DNA of 64,000 bases from Alkalihalobacillus sp. BA299 (GCF_017745675.1 NZ_JAFLJM010000010.1:124001-188000); one strand, 5' to 3'. Positions 9,384 through 18,980 are shown, counted from the stretch's first letter. Made by a program: numbers and translations. The notes: generated by a model not told the origin, from the letters alone.

Positions 9384-10418
9384 CTATTTGTTGTTCAATG
9401 TATCGATAATTCCATTTAAATAGGTTGCACCTAATGCACGATCATATAAACCGTAACCTGGTCTTCCTTCTTCTCCCCAAATCATTCTTCCGTGGTCGGG
9501 ACGGATCGGTCCTGTAAAGCCAACTTCATGTAACTTACGAATAATACCCACCATATCAAGAGAACCGTCTTTTATTGAGTGAGAAGTTTCTTGGAACGAT
9601 AATTTTCCAATCCACTTCACATTTCGAGCGTGGACGAAGTGAATACGATTTTTCGCAATTTCAATAATTTCCTCTAAGTTATTTTCCGGGTTGGCACCAT
9701 AAGAACCAGAGCAAAATGTAATTCCGTTATTTGGACTATCTACAGTTTCTAGTAAATATTGCACATTTTCTTTCCCTGTAATCACTCTAGGTAATCCAAA
9801 AATAGGCCAAGGTGGATCATCCGGGTGAATAGCTAGTAAAATATTTTCTTCTTCTGCGACAGGTACTACTTCTTTTAAGAAATAAATTAGGTTTTCCATT
9901 AATTGTTCATTCGAAATTGTTTGGTATTGCTCCATAATCTTTCTTAAGTCGTCAGTTTGATACGATAAGTCCCACCCCGGTAACTCTAATTCTCCACTTA
10001 AAGGATCTATATTTTGTACCATCGCTTCGTCATAGAGTAATGAATTCGATCCGTCTGGCAGCGGTGCATCTAACTGAGTGCGCGTCCAATCAAACACTGG
10101 CATAAAATTATAACAAACGGTTTTGATCCCTGCTTTTGAAAGGTTTCTCAATGTTGTTTTATAATTTTCAATCCATTTATCGCGACTATCTAAACCCATT
10201 TTTACTTCCTCATGAACAGGCACACTTTCAATTACGTTTAGAGTTAATCCATGATTTTTAATTGTTTGCTTTAGCTCGATAATTTTTTCATGCGGCCATA
10301 CTTCCCCTACTGGAATGTCATAAATCGCAGAAACGATTCCAACCATTCCTGGAATTTGTTTAATTTGTTCTAACTTTACTGGATCCTCGTTTCCATACCA
10401 ACGAAAGCTCATTTCCAT
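9384..10418 (-). CDS. uxuA: Mannonate dehydratase
   Basis: UxuA dehydrates D-mannonate to 2-keto-3-deoxygluconate. The 344-residue protein has the family start MEMSFRWYG and a xylose-isomerase-like barrel with metal-site segments LAIHPDDPP and FVHARNVK, ending in RPDHGRMIWGE. The reading frame extends upstream to a GTG, but AGAGGTG lies inside that extension at proper distance from the ATG at 10418, which is therefore chosen as the start. It is the first gene of the four-gene operon controlled by the operator at 10527-10543. Confidence 0.95.
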   Translation of the reverse strand: MEMSFRWYGNEDPVKLEQIKQIPGMVGIVSAIYDIPVGEVWPHEKIIELKQTIKNHGLTLNVIESVPVHEEVKMGLDSRDKWIENYKTTLRNLSKAGIKTVCYNFMPVFDWTRTQLDAPLPDGSNSLLYDEAMVQNIDPLSGELELPGWDLSYQTDDLRKIMEQYQTISNEQLMENLIYFLKEVVPVAEEENILLAIHPDDPPWPIFGLPRVITGKENVQYLLETVDSPNNGITFCSGSYGANPENNLEEIIEIAKNRIHFVHARNVKWIGKLSFQETSHSIKDGSLDMVGIIRKLHEVGFTGPIRPDHGRMIWGEEGRPGYGLYDRALGATYLNGIIDTLNNK

Positions 10419-10526
10419 TTGACACACCTCTTTTTTTTATTAATTAACGTACTACTTTTCTAATAAATATTGATCCAAATCCTAAGTTCGTGAAATTTCC
10501 CTAATGGATTTATTTTTATTTATTTA

Positions 10527-10584
10527 TTTGTTTATTAAACAAACTATTAACTATATAATACTATGTAAACGTTTTAAATTTCAA
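10527..10584 (-). promoter_or_regulatory. uxuA operon promoter, operator and cre site
   Basis: On the minus strand, -35 TTGAAA (10579-10584) and -10 TATTAT (10555-10560) are 18 bp apart. A perfect 17-bp palindrome TTTGTTTATTAAACAAA (10527-10543) begins 11 bp after the -10 and matches the kdgA operator. TGTAAACGTTTTAA (10564-10577), between -35 and -10, fits the CcpA cre consensus with one mismatch. This predicts substrate-specific repression plus catabolite repression. Confidence 0.7.
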
Positions 10585-10702
10585 GAGTTTTTTGTTTAGT
10601 AGCTAAACTATTTACTCGATAGGAATTTATTCATCCGCTTAAAGTGGAACTTTTTAATACTAAAAAGGTATGAAAAGAATACGGTTTATTGGAGGGCGAA
10701 AT

Positions 10703-10801
10703 ATGAACACCGGGGATGCAAATTATATTAAACAATTAGATCGCAGGATATTGATTATTGAAGAGATTATTAAAAAGGCTCACTTTCAAGAAGTGAGCTA
10801 G
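10703..10801 (+). CDS. Possible 32-residue peptide
   Basis: An ATG with a good ribosome site (GGAGGGCGAA, 2 bases closer than ideal) opens 32 codons, charged and Ile-rich (IKQLDRRILIIEEIIKK). I do not recognise it. Its last codons overlap the terminator hairpin of the opposite operon. It may be a real small protein, the relic of a longer gene, or chance. The rest of the 10585-10825 gap shows no other gene. Confidence 0.3.
   Translation: MNTGDANYIKQLDRRILIIEEIIKKAHFQEVS
10772..10798 (-). terminator. Terminator of the roc/put operon 1
   Basis: The stem GCTCACTT/AAGTGAGC (10778-10785, 10791-10798) is followed on the minus strand by CCTTTTTAAT. It lies 28 bases after the stop of the truncated proline dehydrogenase. 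Confidence 0.75.
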
Positions 10802-10825
10802 CAAGGATAACCGGACTAAATAAAG

Positions 10826-11149
10826 CTACTCTAATCCAAGCTGAGTTAATTTCACAGATAAATTACAATTAACCTTAGATTCCGCAATGGCTTCTAAAGT
10901 TTCAATACAAATATAAGTGGACTCAATCGCTTCAGCTTTGTTTAATACAAATTCTCCTAAGTGATCAACTGTGCAAACTAATCCTTTTTCATTAAGCTGT
11001 CGTACCGTATCGATAGCACTTGAAATCGATACACCTGCTACCACTTGCGACGCCCCTAAACGTAATCCCCATTTCTTCGCACCATTGTTTAATACTTTAT
11101 TTTGAGATAACGAGATAAAGAAATTTTTTGATATCTTCTCAATAATCAT
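10826..11149 (-). pseudogene. Truncated proline dehydrogenase
   Basis: A 107-residue product colinear with the first third of the intact proline dehydrogenase at 57214-58131: it shares KKWGLRLGASQVVAG, the DHLGEFV segment and CNLSVKLTQLGL, then ends at once in a stop. About 200 residues, including most of the FAD-binding barrel and the substrate-binding C-terminus, are gone. It is still the last gene of a sigma-54 operon with an intact P5C dehydrogenase and a terminator close behind. It cannot have proline dehydrogenase activity. Confidence 0.85.
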
Positions 11150-11225
11150 TTGAAAAACCCCTTTATTTTCATAGGAAAAACTCCCCTACTCACAGATTGG
11201 ATTAGGGAAGCTTACCTCAAGTATT

Positions 11226-12773
11226 TTAGTACATTTCTGATACTGTTTTTGCTTGCATATGAAGTGCTAAATAATCAGGTCCACCTGCTTTTGAATCGGT
11301 ACCGGACATTTTAAATCCGCCAAATGGGTGGTATCCAACAATTGCTCCTGTACAATTACGGTTGAAGTATAGGTTACCAACATGGAAGTCTTGTTTTGCT
11401 TGTTCGATGTGCTCACGATTATTCGTGATAACCGCTCCAGTTAATCCATATTCTGTGTTATTAGCAATTTCAATGGCATGATCAAAGTCTTTTGCTTTAC
11501 TAAACCCAACAACTGGACCAAAGATTTCCTCTTGCATAAGTCTTGCATTCGGATCAAGATCTGCAAAAATCGTTGGTTGAATGAAGAAGCCTTTGGAGTC
11601 GTCACCTTTTCCTCCAGCCATTAGGCGACCTTCTTCTTTTCCAATTTCAATATAGTTCATGATTTTATCAAATGCGCCTTTGTCTACAACTGGCCCCATA
11701 TACATTTCGCGTGTTGACGGTTCACCAACTGTTAATTCATTAGTTAATGCCACTACTCTTTCTAATACTTCATCATACACATCCTCGTGAACAACAGCAC
11801 GAGAACCTGCTGAACATTTTTGTCCTGAGAAACCGAATGCTGATACAACGATAGATTGTGCAGCTAATTCAAGATCTGCCTCTTTGTCCACAACAACTGT
11901 GTCTTTTCCACCCATTTCAACGATGACTCGCTTTAAATGGTTTTGACTTGGATGAACAACAGCAGCTCTTTCATATAGGCGTACACCTACATCACGTGAA
12001 CCAGTAAACGTAATTAAGCTTGTTTTCGGATGATCTACTAAGTAATCCCCAACTTCTGCACCGCTTCCTGGAATGAAGTTAACTACCCCTTTTGGAAGAC
12101 CTGCTTCTTCAAGCACCTCAACGAATTTTGCAGCGACAACAGGAGTCGTACTTGCAGGCTTTAATAAAACAGTATTACCAGTTACAATCGGTGCAACTGT
12201 TGTACCAGCCATAATGGCAAGTGCGAAGTTCCATGGTGAAATCGTTACACAAACCCCAATTGGAGTATAGAAATAACGGTTATGTTCACCTTCACGGCTA
12301 TTTACTGGTTTACCATCTTTTAAAGCAATCATTTGACGGCCATAATATTCAAGAAAATCAATTGCTTCAGCTGTATCTGCATCTGCTTCTTTCCAAGGCT
12401 TGCCTGCTTCTTTTACAAGGTATGCAGAAAACTCATGTTTACGGCGACGGATCATCGCAGCTGCACGAATTAAAATATTCGCTCTTTCTTCAGGGTTTAC
12501 TTTTCTCCATGATTGGAATGCTTCATCTGCAGCTTGCATTGCTTTTTCAGCGATTTCTTTATTTGCTTTTGAAACAACTCCAACTACTTCTTCTTTATTT
12601 GAAGGATTAATAGAGACGATTTTATTTTCTGTCGTAATTCGCTCTCCACCAACAATTAATGGGTACTCTTTTCCTAGCACTTTTTCTACATTTCTTAATG
12701 CCTCTTCAAAAGCGATGCGATTTTCTTCTACAGTAAAATCAGTAAATGGTTCATGTTTATAAGTTGTTAACAT
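11226..12773 (-). CDS. rocA: 1-pyrroline-5-carboxylate dehydrogenase, copy 1
   Basis: A 515-residue aldehyde dehydrogenase that oxidises glutamate semialdehyde/P5C to glutamate with NAD. Key parts seen are the [14 protein letters not shown] and [10 protein letters not shown] nucleotide region, catalytic Glu in VEMGGKD, catalytic Cys in [10 protein letters not shown] and the C-terminal [19 protein letters not shown]. The start at 12773 follows GGAGGGAACATAT; an in-frame extension to 12836 has no ribosome site. A close paralogue of equal length is at 58240-59787, and the two share an identical 29-base run (12154-12182 and 59168-59196). It takes products of the ornithine aminotransferase in the same operon. 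Confidence 0.94.
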   Translation of the reverse strand: MLTTYKHEPFTDFTVEENRIAFEEALRNVEKVLGKEYPLIVGGERITTENKIVSINPSNKEEVVGVVSKANKEIAEKAMQAADEAFQSWRKVNPEERANILIRAAAMIRRRKHEFSAYLVKEAGKPWKEADADTAEAIDFLEYYGRQMIALKDGKPVNSREGEHNRYFYTPIGVCVTISPWNFALAIMAGTTVAPIVTGNTVLLKPASTTPVVAAKFVEVLEEAGLPKGVVNFIPGSGAEVGDYLVDHPKTSLITFTGSRDVGVRLYERAAVVHPSQNHLKRVIVEMGGKDTVVVDKEADLELAAQSIVVSAFGFSGQKCSAGSRAVVHEDVYDEVLERVVALTNELTVGEPSTREMYMGPVVDKGAFDKIMNYIEIGKEEGRLMAGGKGDDSKGFFIQPTIFADLDPNARLMQEEIFGPVVGFSKAKDFDHAIEIANNTEYGLTGAVITNNREHIEQAKQDFHVGNLYFNRNCTGAIVGYHPFGGFKMSGTDSKAGGPDYLALHMQAKTVSEMY

Positions 12774-12828
12774 ATATGTTCCCTCCAAAATTTTCTTTGA
12801 TATATTTTTCTGTTGATATTTTAATAGA

Positions 12829-13080
12829 TTAGTCACAACCGTTTGAAACGGTATCTTCTTCTAAAAGTGCTAACGTCATATCAGAACAAACGCGTTCACC
12901 TGGCTCAACATTTACTTTTGAAATGACGCCACTTACACCCATTTCAATTTTCTTTATGGCGCCATTAGCCGTTTTGATAAGGAATAACGGTTCCCATTCA
13001 TGAACATACGTCCCTTTTTCTACAAAAACCTTCTCTACGATACCATCCGATAAACTATCCACTGTTCGATAGCTACTCAA
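12829..13080 (-). CDS. Small biotinyl/lipoyl-domain-like protein without attachment lysine
   Basis: An 83-residue protein that is a single biotinyl/lipoyl-like beta-barrel half-repeat pair: [15 protein letters not shown] followed by [15 protein letters not shown]. In carriers the hairpin between the halves reads AMKM with the modified lysine; here the aligned residues are ANGA, so the lysine is replaced by glycine. It starts at a TTG preceded by AGGAGGGAG and lies between glutamate dehydrogenase (19 bases) and P5C dehydrogenase in the sigma-54 operon. It cannot carry biotin or lipoate at the normal site. A structural or regulatory role for one of the neighbouring dehydrogenases is possible but unproven. 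Confidence 0.7.
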   Translation of the reverse strand: MSSYRTVDSLSDGIVEKVFVEKGTYVHEWEPLFLIKTANGAIKKIEMGVSGVISKVNVEPGERVCSDMTLALLEEDTVSNGCD

Positions 13081-13099
13081 TTTTCTCCCTCCTTAGTTC

Positions 13100-14362
13100 T
13101 TAAACCCATCCGCGGAATCTTGATGCTTCAGCAGTCTTTCGAATTCCAACCATATACGCAGCAAGTCTAGTATCCACCTTATGAAGAGATGCGGTATGAA
13201 TCACGGTATTGAAAGCAGATACAATCTTTTCACGAAGCTTTTCAGCGACTTCTTCTTCTGACCAATAGTAACCGATATTATTCTGAACCCACTCGAAATA
13301 GGATACAGTCACACCACCGGAACTCGCTAACACATCAGGAACAATTAATATGCCACGGTCAGCTAAGATCTTCGTTGCTTCCATTGTCGTTGGTCCATTC
13401 GCAGCTTCTACAACAATATTTGCCTTGATTTCATGAGCATTTTCGCCAGTAATTTGGTTGGCAACCGCTGCAGGAACCAATATGTCACACTCTTGCTTGA
13501 GTAGTTCATGATTCGGAATCGTATTTTTAAATAGTTTCGTAACGGTACCAAAAGAATCTCGCTTATCTAATAAATAATCAATATCTAAACCAGCTTCATC
13601 ATATAAAGCGCCGTATGCATCGGAAATACCGATAATTTTTGCCCCGCGTCCTGTTAAAATTTTAGCTAAGTAGCCCCCAGCATTTCCGAAGCCTTGAATG
13701 ATGATTTTCGCTCCGACGAGATCCATTTCTTTCGCCTTAGCCGCTTCTTCTATACAAATCGTAACACCCATTGCTGTTGCCGTTTCTCTACCGTGAGAAC
13801 CTCCTAATATTACAGGCTTACCGGTAATAAACCCAGGCGAATCGAATTCACGAATTCGACTATACTCATCCATCATCCAAGCCATCGTTTGCGAGTTCGT
13901 AAATACATCTGGTGCCGGTATATCTTTTGTCGGACCAACAATCTGACTTATTGCACGAACATACCCTCTACTCAACCGTTCAATTTCTGGAAAAGACATA
14001 CTTCTAGGATCACAAACGATCCCACCTTTTCCACCACCATATGGAACATTGACAATTCCACACTTTAAGGTCATCCACATTGATAAAGCTTTCACTTCAT
14101 CTTCCGTTACTTCGGGATGAAAACGAATACCACCTTTTGTTGGCCCTACTGCGTCATTGTGTTGGGCACGATAACCAGTAAAGACTTTGACATCCCCGTT
14201 ATCCATTCGGATTGGAATACGAACGGTTAACATTCGAACTGGCTCTTTAAGTAGCTCATACATTTCATCTCGATAGCCTAATTTATTGATCGCTTCTTGA
14301 ATGACTTTTTGCGTTGCCGACAGTACATTGTTTTCAACTTTTTTTTCAACGACTACTCCCAC
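13100..14362 (-). CDS. rocG: NAD-type glutamate dehydrogenase
   Basis: Oxidatively deaminates glutamate to 2-oxoglutarate and ammonia, draining the arginine/ornithine/proline pathway into the TCA cycle. The catalytic segment (PYGGGKGGIVCDP, with the substrate lysine) and the nucleotide-binding QGFGNAGGYLA are complete. The frame is open to 14377, but the best ribosome site GAGGTGG is inside it, six bases before a GTG at 14362, giving 420 residues; ATG at 14368 is an alternative. Its place in an ornithine catabolic operon supports a catabolic RocG-like role. Confidence 0.9.
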   Translation of the reverse strand: MGVVVEKKVENNVLSATQKVIQEAINKLGYRDEMYELLKEPVRMLTVRIPIRMDNGDVKVFTGYRAQHNDAVGPTKGGIRFHPEVTEDEVKALSMWMTLKCGIVNVPYGGGKGGIVCDPRSMSFPEIERLSRGYVRAISQIVGPTKDIPAPDVFTNSQTMAWMMDEYSRIREFDSPGFITGKPVILGGSHGRETATAMGVTICIEEAAKAKEMDLVGAKIIIQGFGNAGGYLAKILTGRGAKIIGISDAYGALYDEAGLDIDYLLDKRDSFGTVTKLFKNTIPNHELLKQECDILVPAAVANQITGENAHEIKANIVVEAANGPTTMEATKILADRGILIVPDVLASSGGVTVSYFEWVQNNIGYYWSEEEVAEKLREKIVSAFNTVIHTASLHKVDTRLAAYMVGIRKTAEASRFRGWV

Positions 14363-14394
14363 CGACATCCACCTCATTTTTCATTTGCTTTAGA

Positions 14395-15588
14395 TTATTT
14401 ACCTAGCACTTTATAAATTTTTTCGATTGCCCAATCAAGATCTTCTTTCTCGATTACAAGCGGCGGTGCAAACCTGATCACAGTTTCATGTGTCTCTTTA
14501 CATAAAAGCCCTTCTTCTTTTAATTGTTCACAATACTTTCTTGCAGACTCTGTAAGTTCAACACCGATGAATAGCCCTCTCCCACGAATTTCTTTAATCA
14601 CTGGGTTATCAATTTGTTGTAATTTCTCTTTTAAGTAGTTTCCAAGCTCAAACGAACGTGCAACGAGGTTCTCTTCTTCGATAACTTCAAGTGCAGCAAT
14701 AGAAACTGCGCAAGCAAGTGGGTTTCCACCAAACGTCGAACCGTGTGAACCTGGCTCAAAGACTTCTAAAACGTCACGGTTTGCAGCTACAACTGAAATC
14801 GGGAATACTCCACCACCAAGCGCTTTACCTAAAATATACATATCTGGCTTAACGCTTTCCCAATCACATGCAAACAACTTACCTGAACGCCCTAACCCCG
14901 CTTGAATTTCATCAGCTATAAATAGAACATTCTCGCTTTGACATAGTTCATAAGCTTCTTTTAAGAATCCATCTCTCGGAATTCGAATTCCAGCTTCCCC
15001 TTGAATCGGTTCAAGCATAAATGCAGCTGTATTTGGTGTAATCGCTGCTTTCAATGCTTCTAAATCACCGTATGGAATGATTTTAATTCCTGGAAGCATT
15101 GGTCCAAAGCCTCTTTTGTACTCATCGTTTGAAGAAAGTGAGACAGCTGTCATTGTACGTCCGTGGAAGTTTTCTTCACAGACAATAATCTCAGCTTGAT
15201 TATTTGGAACTCCTTTTTTATCATAAGCCCAACGACGAGCAGCTTTAACGGCTGTTTCCACTGCTTCAGCACCTGTATTCATTGGGAGGATCATATCTTT
15301 CCCGGTCATTTTTGCAACCTTCTCATAAAACGGTGCAAGTTGATCATTATGAAATGCACGCGAAGTTAACGTAATTCGCTCTGCTTGCGTTTTTAATGCA
15401 CCTATAATTTTCGGGTGACAATGCCCTTGGTTCACAGCTGAATACGCACTTAACATATCTAAATATTTATTTCCTTCAGGATCTTTCACCCATGCGCCTT
15501 TTGCTTCTGATATCACTACTGGTAGAGGATTATAATTTCTCGCACCAAAAGTTTCTGTTTTCTCAATAATTGTTGTTGTTGCTAACAA
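14395..15588 (-). CDS. rocD: Ornithine aminotransferase
   Basis: A 397-residue class III PLP aminotransferase that converts ornithine plus 2-oxoglutarate to glutamate semialdehyde and glutamate. The N-terminal [21 protein letters not shown] and [18 protein letters not shown] stretches are typical of RocD. The [16 protein letters not shown] segment and the PLP lysine in LGKALGGG are present. Translation appears to start at TTG behind AAGGAGGGATTGTT. It is the first gene after a perfect sigma-54 promoter, followed by rocG 17 bases on. Its product feeds the P5C dehydrogenase of the same operon. Confidence 0.94.
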   Translation of the reverse strand: MLATTTIIEKTETFGARNYNPLPVVISEAKGAWVKDPEGNKYLDMLSAYSAVNQGHCHPKIIGALKTQAERITLTSRAFHNDQLAPFYEKVAKMTGKDMILPMNTGAEAVETAVKAARRWAYDKKGVPNNQAEIIVCEENFHGRTMTAVSLSSNDEYKRGFGPMLPGIKIIPYGDLEALKAAITPNTAAFMLEPIQGEAGIRIPRDGFLKEAYELCQSENVLFIADEIQAGLGRSGKLFACDWESVKPDMYILGKALGGGVFPISVVAANRDVLEVFEPGSHGSTFGGNPLACAVSIAALEVIEEENLVARSFELGNYLKEKLQQIDNPVIKEIRGRGLFIGVELTESARKYCEQLKEEGLLCKETHETVIRFAPPLVIEKEDLDWAIEKIYKVLGK

Positions 15589-15632
15589 AACAATCCCTCC
15601 TTAAAACTTTCTTTTCCCTACACACTTTCAAT

Positions 15633-15717
15633 AATGCAATTTCCGTGCCAACTTTTTAAACCTTGTAAAATAACTATTTATCAATTTTTTCCGAAAAAAA
15701 ATTTGCGATGTCGTAAA
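15633..15717 (-). promoter_or_regulatory. Sigma-54 promoter and likely upstream activator site, operon 1
   Basis: TTGGCACGGAAATTGCATT on the minus strand (15633-15651) matches the -24/-12 consensus exactly (TGGCAC, five bases, TTGCA). About 50 bp upstream, TTTGCGATGTCGTAAA (15702-15717) is a near-perfect dyad and a candidate site for the RocR-like activator encoded divergently. The TTTGCGAT half also occurs about 50 bp upstream of the sigma-54 promoter at 59890. Confidence 0.85.
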
Positions 15718-15932
15718 ATTATTTTTCATTAAGAAAGAAATTTTTCGTTTTCTGCTAAACTAAGTTCATTTTTAATAGCCAATTAAAAAAAAACGAAAAA
15801 AAACTGTCATTCTTCCACTTTACCCGATACAATTAATAATTAATAATAGAAGAATACTAAAAAATTGAACAATTTAATCATTGGCTACTCATAGGCTACA
15901 TTTATTTTTAAATCTTCAAGTAAAGTGCCTTC

Positions 15933-16077
15933 TAATAAGAAAGCGAAAGCGCCCGATTACCGACGTACCTACTAGCCTCGGCCGCAGGAGATAAAGGAAA
16001 CTCGGGTGTTCGTTAGTGAGTCGATGTTGACGGAGGTGAGGGAAGTCTCGCTAGTCGGTGGGGCATGTGCTAGACAC
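15933..16077. repeat. Bacillaceae-type intergenic repeat, copy 1
   Basis: A locally GC-rich stretch of about 145 bp in an AT-rich gap, starting AAGAAAGCGAAAGCGC and ending GCTAGACAC, with self-complementary ends (GCGCCCGATTACCGAC against TAGTCGGTGGGGC). It shares GAGATAAAGGAAAC and CGATGTTGAC with the elements at 22387-22660, and both sites are followed by the same CTTATTCTTTAAAAA tail. It lies directly upstream of the activator gene's ribosome site, so it may be in its 5' leader. Confidence 0.65.
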
Positions 16078-16122
16078 CTTCGAAATTTCTTATTCTTTAA
16101 AAATTGCAAAGGAGGAACCTCC

Positions 16123-17577
16123 ATGAATTCTTCTAAATCAAACCATTCCACACAGCTTATGACGATTTACGAAACATTACTAAATGAAATAGATGTTGGA
16201 GTTCACGTTATTAACGAAGCAGGAAAAACAATTATTTACAATAATAAGATGGCCGAAATCGAGTCACTTACAAAAGAAGAGGTTTTTGACCAAGATTTCT
16301 TAGAAGTCTTTCAATTTGAAGATGGTCAGCGCAGTACATTGCTAGAAGCTTTGTTTGAAGAAAAAGAATTTAAAAATATGAAACAAACGTACTTTACTAA
16401 AAATGGAAAAGCAATCACTACTATTAATAACACATTTCCGATCTATGAAAATGATAAAGTGATTGGTGCAATAGAAATAGCTAAAGATGTAACAAAAATA
16501 GAAAACTTAATCAAAAATAATATGAAGTTAAAAGGCGATACTCGTTTTACATTTGATAGTTTAATAGGTGACAGTTCAGCTATGAAAGAAGTGATCGCAG
16601 TCGCAAAAAGAGCGACAAGAACCCCTTCCTCTGTACTCATTATCGGCGAAACTGGAACGGGTAAGGAATTATTCGCACAAAGTATTCACAATGGAAGTGA
16701 GCATTCATCTGGTCCTTTTATATCCCAAAACTGTGCAGCCATGCCTGATACGCTTATTGAGAGTATACTTTTTGGTACGAAAAAGGGCGCCTTCACAGGG
16801 GCAACCGATCAAATTGGCCTATTTGAACAAGCCGAGGGCGGAACTTTGTTACTCGATGAAATTAACTCCTTAAGTCCCATGCTTCAAGCGAAGCTACTCC
16901 GAGCGATTCAAGAAAAATCGATACGTCGGATTGGCGATACAGTAAATAGAAAAGTGAATGTACGTATTATTGCAACAATAAACGAGGATCCAGTCGAAGC
17001 GATCGCTAACAATCGCTTGCGAAAAGACTTATACTACCGTCTAAGTGTTGTTTCTTTATTCATCCCTCCGATTAGAGAGAGAAAAGAAGACATTCAGTTA
17101 TTAGTTCATCATTTTATCGAGAAATATAACCGTATCTTTCAAATGGATGTTACGGAGATCAGTGATGATGTAATGCAATTATTTGAGCAATATGACTGGC
17201 CAGGAAATGTCAGGGAGCTTGAACATGTTATCGAGGCTGCAATGAACGTCCTTGTTGGAACAAGCACGATCGAAACCGCTCATTTACCATATCACTTTAA
17301 AAACAAATCAACATTGGGGATGCAACAAAAGTCTTCGATTGTTAGTGTTTATGATCCAAATCAAGAAAAACAAGTGAGTAACAGCATAGGTAATAATGAT
17401 AAAAGCACTCCAACTCCAGTTGGAAATTTAAAAGAGTATTTACTCAACGCTGAAAAATATTATATCCAACGAACACTCGAAAAGCATAAGTATCATAAAA
17501 CGAATACTGCCGAAGAATTAGGATTAAGTAGGCAAACACTTCAATATCGGATTAAGCGCTTGGATATCGATGCCTAG
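16123..17577 (+). CDS. Sigma-54-dependent transcriptional activator, RocR-like
   Basis: A 484-residue enhancer-binding protein. The order is an N-terminal PAS sensor (about residues 15-125), a central AAA+ domain with Walker A GETGTGKE, the sigma-54 contact loop GAFTGA and Walker B GTLLLDEI, then a Fis-type helix-turn-helix at the C-terminus (NTAEELGLSRQTLQYRIKR). Start 16123 follows AAAGGAGGAACCTCC; an upstream frame extension to 16006 lies within a repeat. It is divergent from the rocD operon with its sigma-54 promoter, which it very probably activates, as RocR does in response to ornithine or citrulline in B. subtilis. The effector here is unknown. Confidence 0.92.
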   Translation: MNSSKSNHSTQLMTIYETLLNEIDVGVHVINEAGKTIIYNNKMAEIESLTKEEVFDQDFLEVFQFEDGQRSTLLEALFEEKEFKNMKQTYFTKNGKAITTINNTFPIYENDKVIGAIEIAKDVTKIENLIKNNMKLKGDTRFTFDSLIGDSSAMKEVIAVAKRATRTPSSVLIIGETGTGKELFAQSIHNGSEHSSGPFISQNCAAMPDTLIESILFGTKKGAFTGATDQIGLFEQAEGGTLLLDEINSLSPMLQAKLLRAIQEKSIRRIGDTVNRKVNVRIIATINEDPVEAIANNRLRKDLYYRLSVVSLFIPPIRERKEDIQLLVHHFIEKYNRIFQMDVTEISDDVMQLFEQYDWPGNVRELEHVIEAAMNVLVGTSTIETAHLPYHFKNKSTLGMQQKSSIVSVYDPNQEKQVSNSIGNNDKSTPTPVGNLKEYLLNAEKYYIQRTLEKHKYHKTNTAEELGLSRQTLQYRIKRLDIDA

Positions 17578-17673
17578 TGTAAAAATCTTTATCGTCAACA
17601 ATTCCCAGATAAAAACAACGGGTCAGTCTTATCGGTTGTAGTTTGAAATTGCACTTGAAAAGTAACAGTAACA

Positions 17674-17711
17674 ATAAAAACATTGGGTTATTATGCCCAA
17701 TGTTTTTATTA
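17674..17711. terminator. Terminator after the RocR-like gene
   Basis: ACATTGGG/CCCAATGT forms an 8-bp stem with a T-run (TTTTTATT) on the plus strand and A-run on the other side. It may serve both the activator gene and the convergent cysteine desulfurase gene. Confidence 0.85.
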
Positions 17712-17759
17712 TCTTATTGAAGGTATGCTATTGGCTTAAATACTTAACTGTATACCATT

Positions 17760-18887
17760 TTAATATCCTTGTTTAATGAGAGATAATGCATAATCAATTT
17801 CCTCTTTTGTTGAATACCTCCCTAAACTAAAGCGTATAGCACCCTTACCTTCCTCTTCGTTTACCCCCATTGCCTTTAATACAGGTGATAATGTTACTTC
17901 ACCTGAATGGCATGCTGAACCAGTGGATGCAGCTAATTGAGGAATTGTTGTTAGGATATCTTGACCGATTCGTTTGGTAAAATTAATATTTAATGTATTT
18001 GGTAAACGATATTCTGGATGACCATTTAAAGTAACCATATCTTTAAAATGCGCTTTTAATTGCTGCCAAAAGTAGTCACGTAACGCTCTTACGTGTTCAT
18101 TTTGCTCCATAGACTCATTACCTACTTCGCAAGCTTTTCCTAAACCAACGGCAAATACAACATTTTCTGTTCCCGCTCTTTTTCCACCTTCATGACCAGC
18201 TCCATGTATCAATTGCTCAATATCTATTCCTTCACGAATGTAAAGAGCTCCAATACCTTTAGGAGCATATAATTTATGCCCTGCAATGGTTAAAAAGTCA
18301 ACATTTAATTCCTTAACATCTAACAGCACTTTTCCAACTGATTGGGAAGCATCTGTATGAAATAAGATGTCATGCTCTTTAGCTATTTCACCAATTTCTT
18401 TTATAGGTTGAATGGTTCCTACTTCATTATTCGAATGCATGACAGAGATTAAAATCGTCTCCTTTGTTATTGCAGCTCTAATATCATTCGGATTTACTCT
18501 ACCAAAATGATCTACTCTAACATATGTAACCTTCGCCCCTATTGACTCAAGGTATTTACATGGGTTGATAATCGATGGATGCTCAATAGTAGTTGTGATG
18601 ATATGGTTTCCTTTTTGCCTGAAAGTAGAATAGACACCTTTTAGCACATGGTTATTTGACTCACTTCCACCACTAGTGAAGATCATCTCACTCGGTTGGC
18701 ACTTAAGGATAGTGGATACTTGTTTTCTAGCGTTTTCTACAGCTCTCTTTCCATGGACTCCTTCAAAATGCAGAGCAGATGGATTACCATAATGCTTTTC
18801 TAAGAAAGGAAGCATTGCTTCACGTACTTCCGGTGCAATTGGTGTACTAGCATTGTAGTCTAAATATACTTGTTTCAATTTCTTCAC
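17760..18887 (-). CDS. Cysteine desulfurase, NifS/IscS family
   Basis: A 375-residue class V PLP aminotransferase-fold enzyme that takes sulfur from cysteine, giving alanine and an enzyme persulfide. It starts with the family motif VYLDYNASTP, has the PLP lysine in IAGHKLYAPKG and the active-site Cys in STGSACHSGEVTLSPVL. It stands alone with no iscU, thiI or nifU neighbour, so the sulfur acceptor (tRNA thiolation or Fe-S assembly) cannot be told. The ATG follows AAGGAGTGAAG. Confidence 0.9.
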   Translation of the reverse strand: MKKLKQVYLDYNASTPIAPEVREAMLPFLEKHYGNPSALHFEGVHGKRAVENARKQVSTILKCQPSEMIFTSGGSESNNHVLKGVYSTFRQKGNHIITTTIEHPSIINPCKYLESIGAKVTYVRVDHFGRVNPNDIRAAITKETILISVMHSNNEVGTIQPIKEIGEIAKEHDILFHTDASQSVGKVLLDVKELNVDFLTIAGHKLYAPKGIGALYIREGIDIEQLIHGAGHEGGKRAGTENVVFAVGLGKACEVGNESMEQNEHVRALRDYFWQQLKAHFKDMVTLNGHPEYRLPNTLNINFTKRIGQDILTTIPQLAASTGSACHSGEVTLSPVLKAMGVNEEEGKGAIRFSLGRYSTKEEIDYALSLIKQGY

Positions 18888-18980
18888 TCCTTATCCTATC
18901 TAGCTACCATATAGTCAGCTTCCCTACAAAATAACTATAACACAAACGTTGTCCCTCTTATGGGTAAACGCGCAAGAGAA

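Noticed and set aside
12073-12762. Plus-strand open frames inside P5C dehydrogenase copy 1 (similar ones in copy 2)
   Set aside because: They repeat at the same place in both paralogues because they are antisense shadows of the conserved protein.
16006-16122. N-terminal extension of the RocR-like activator
   Set aside because: It is encoded by the repeat element and has no ribosome site, while ATG 16123 has a perfect one.
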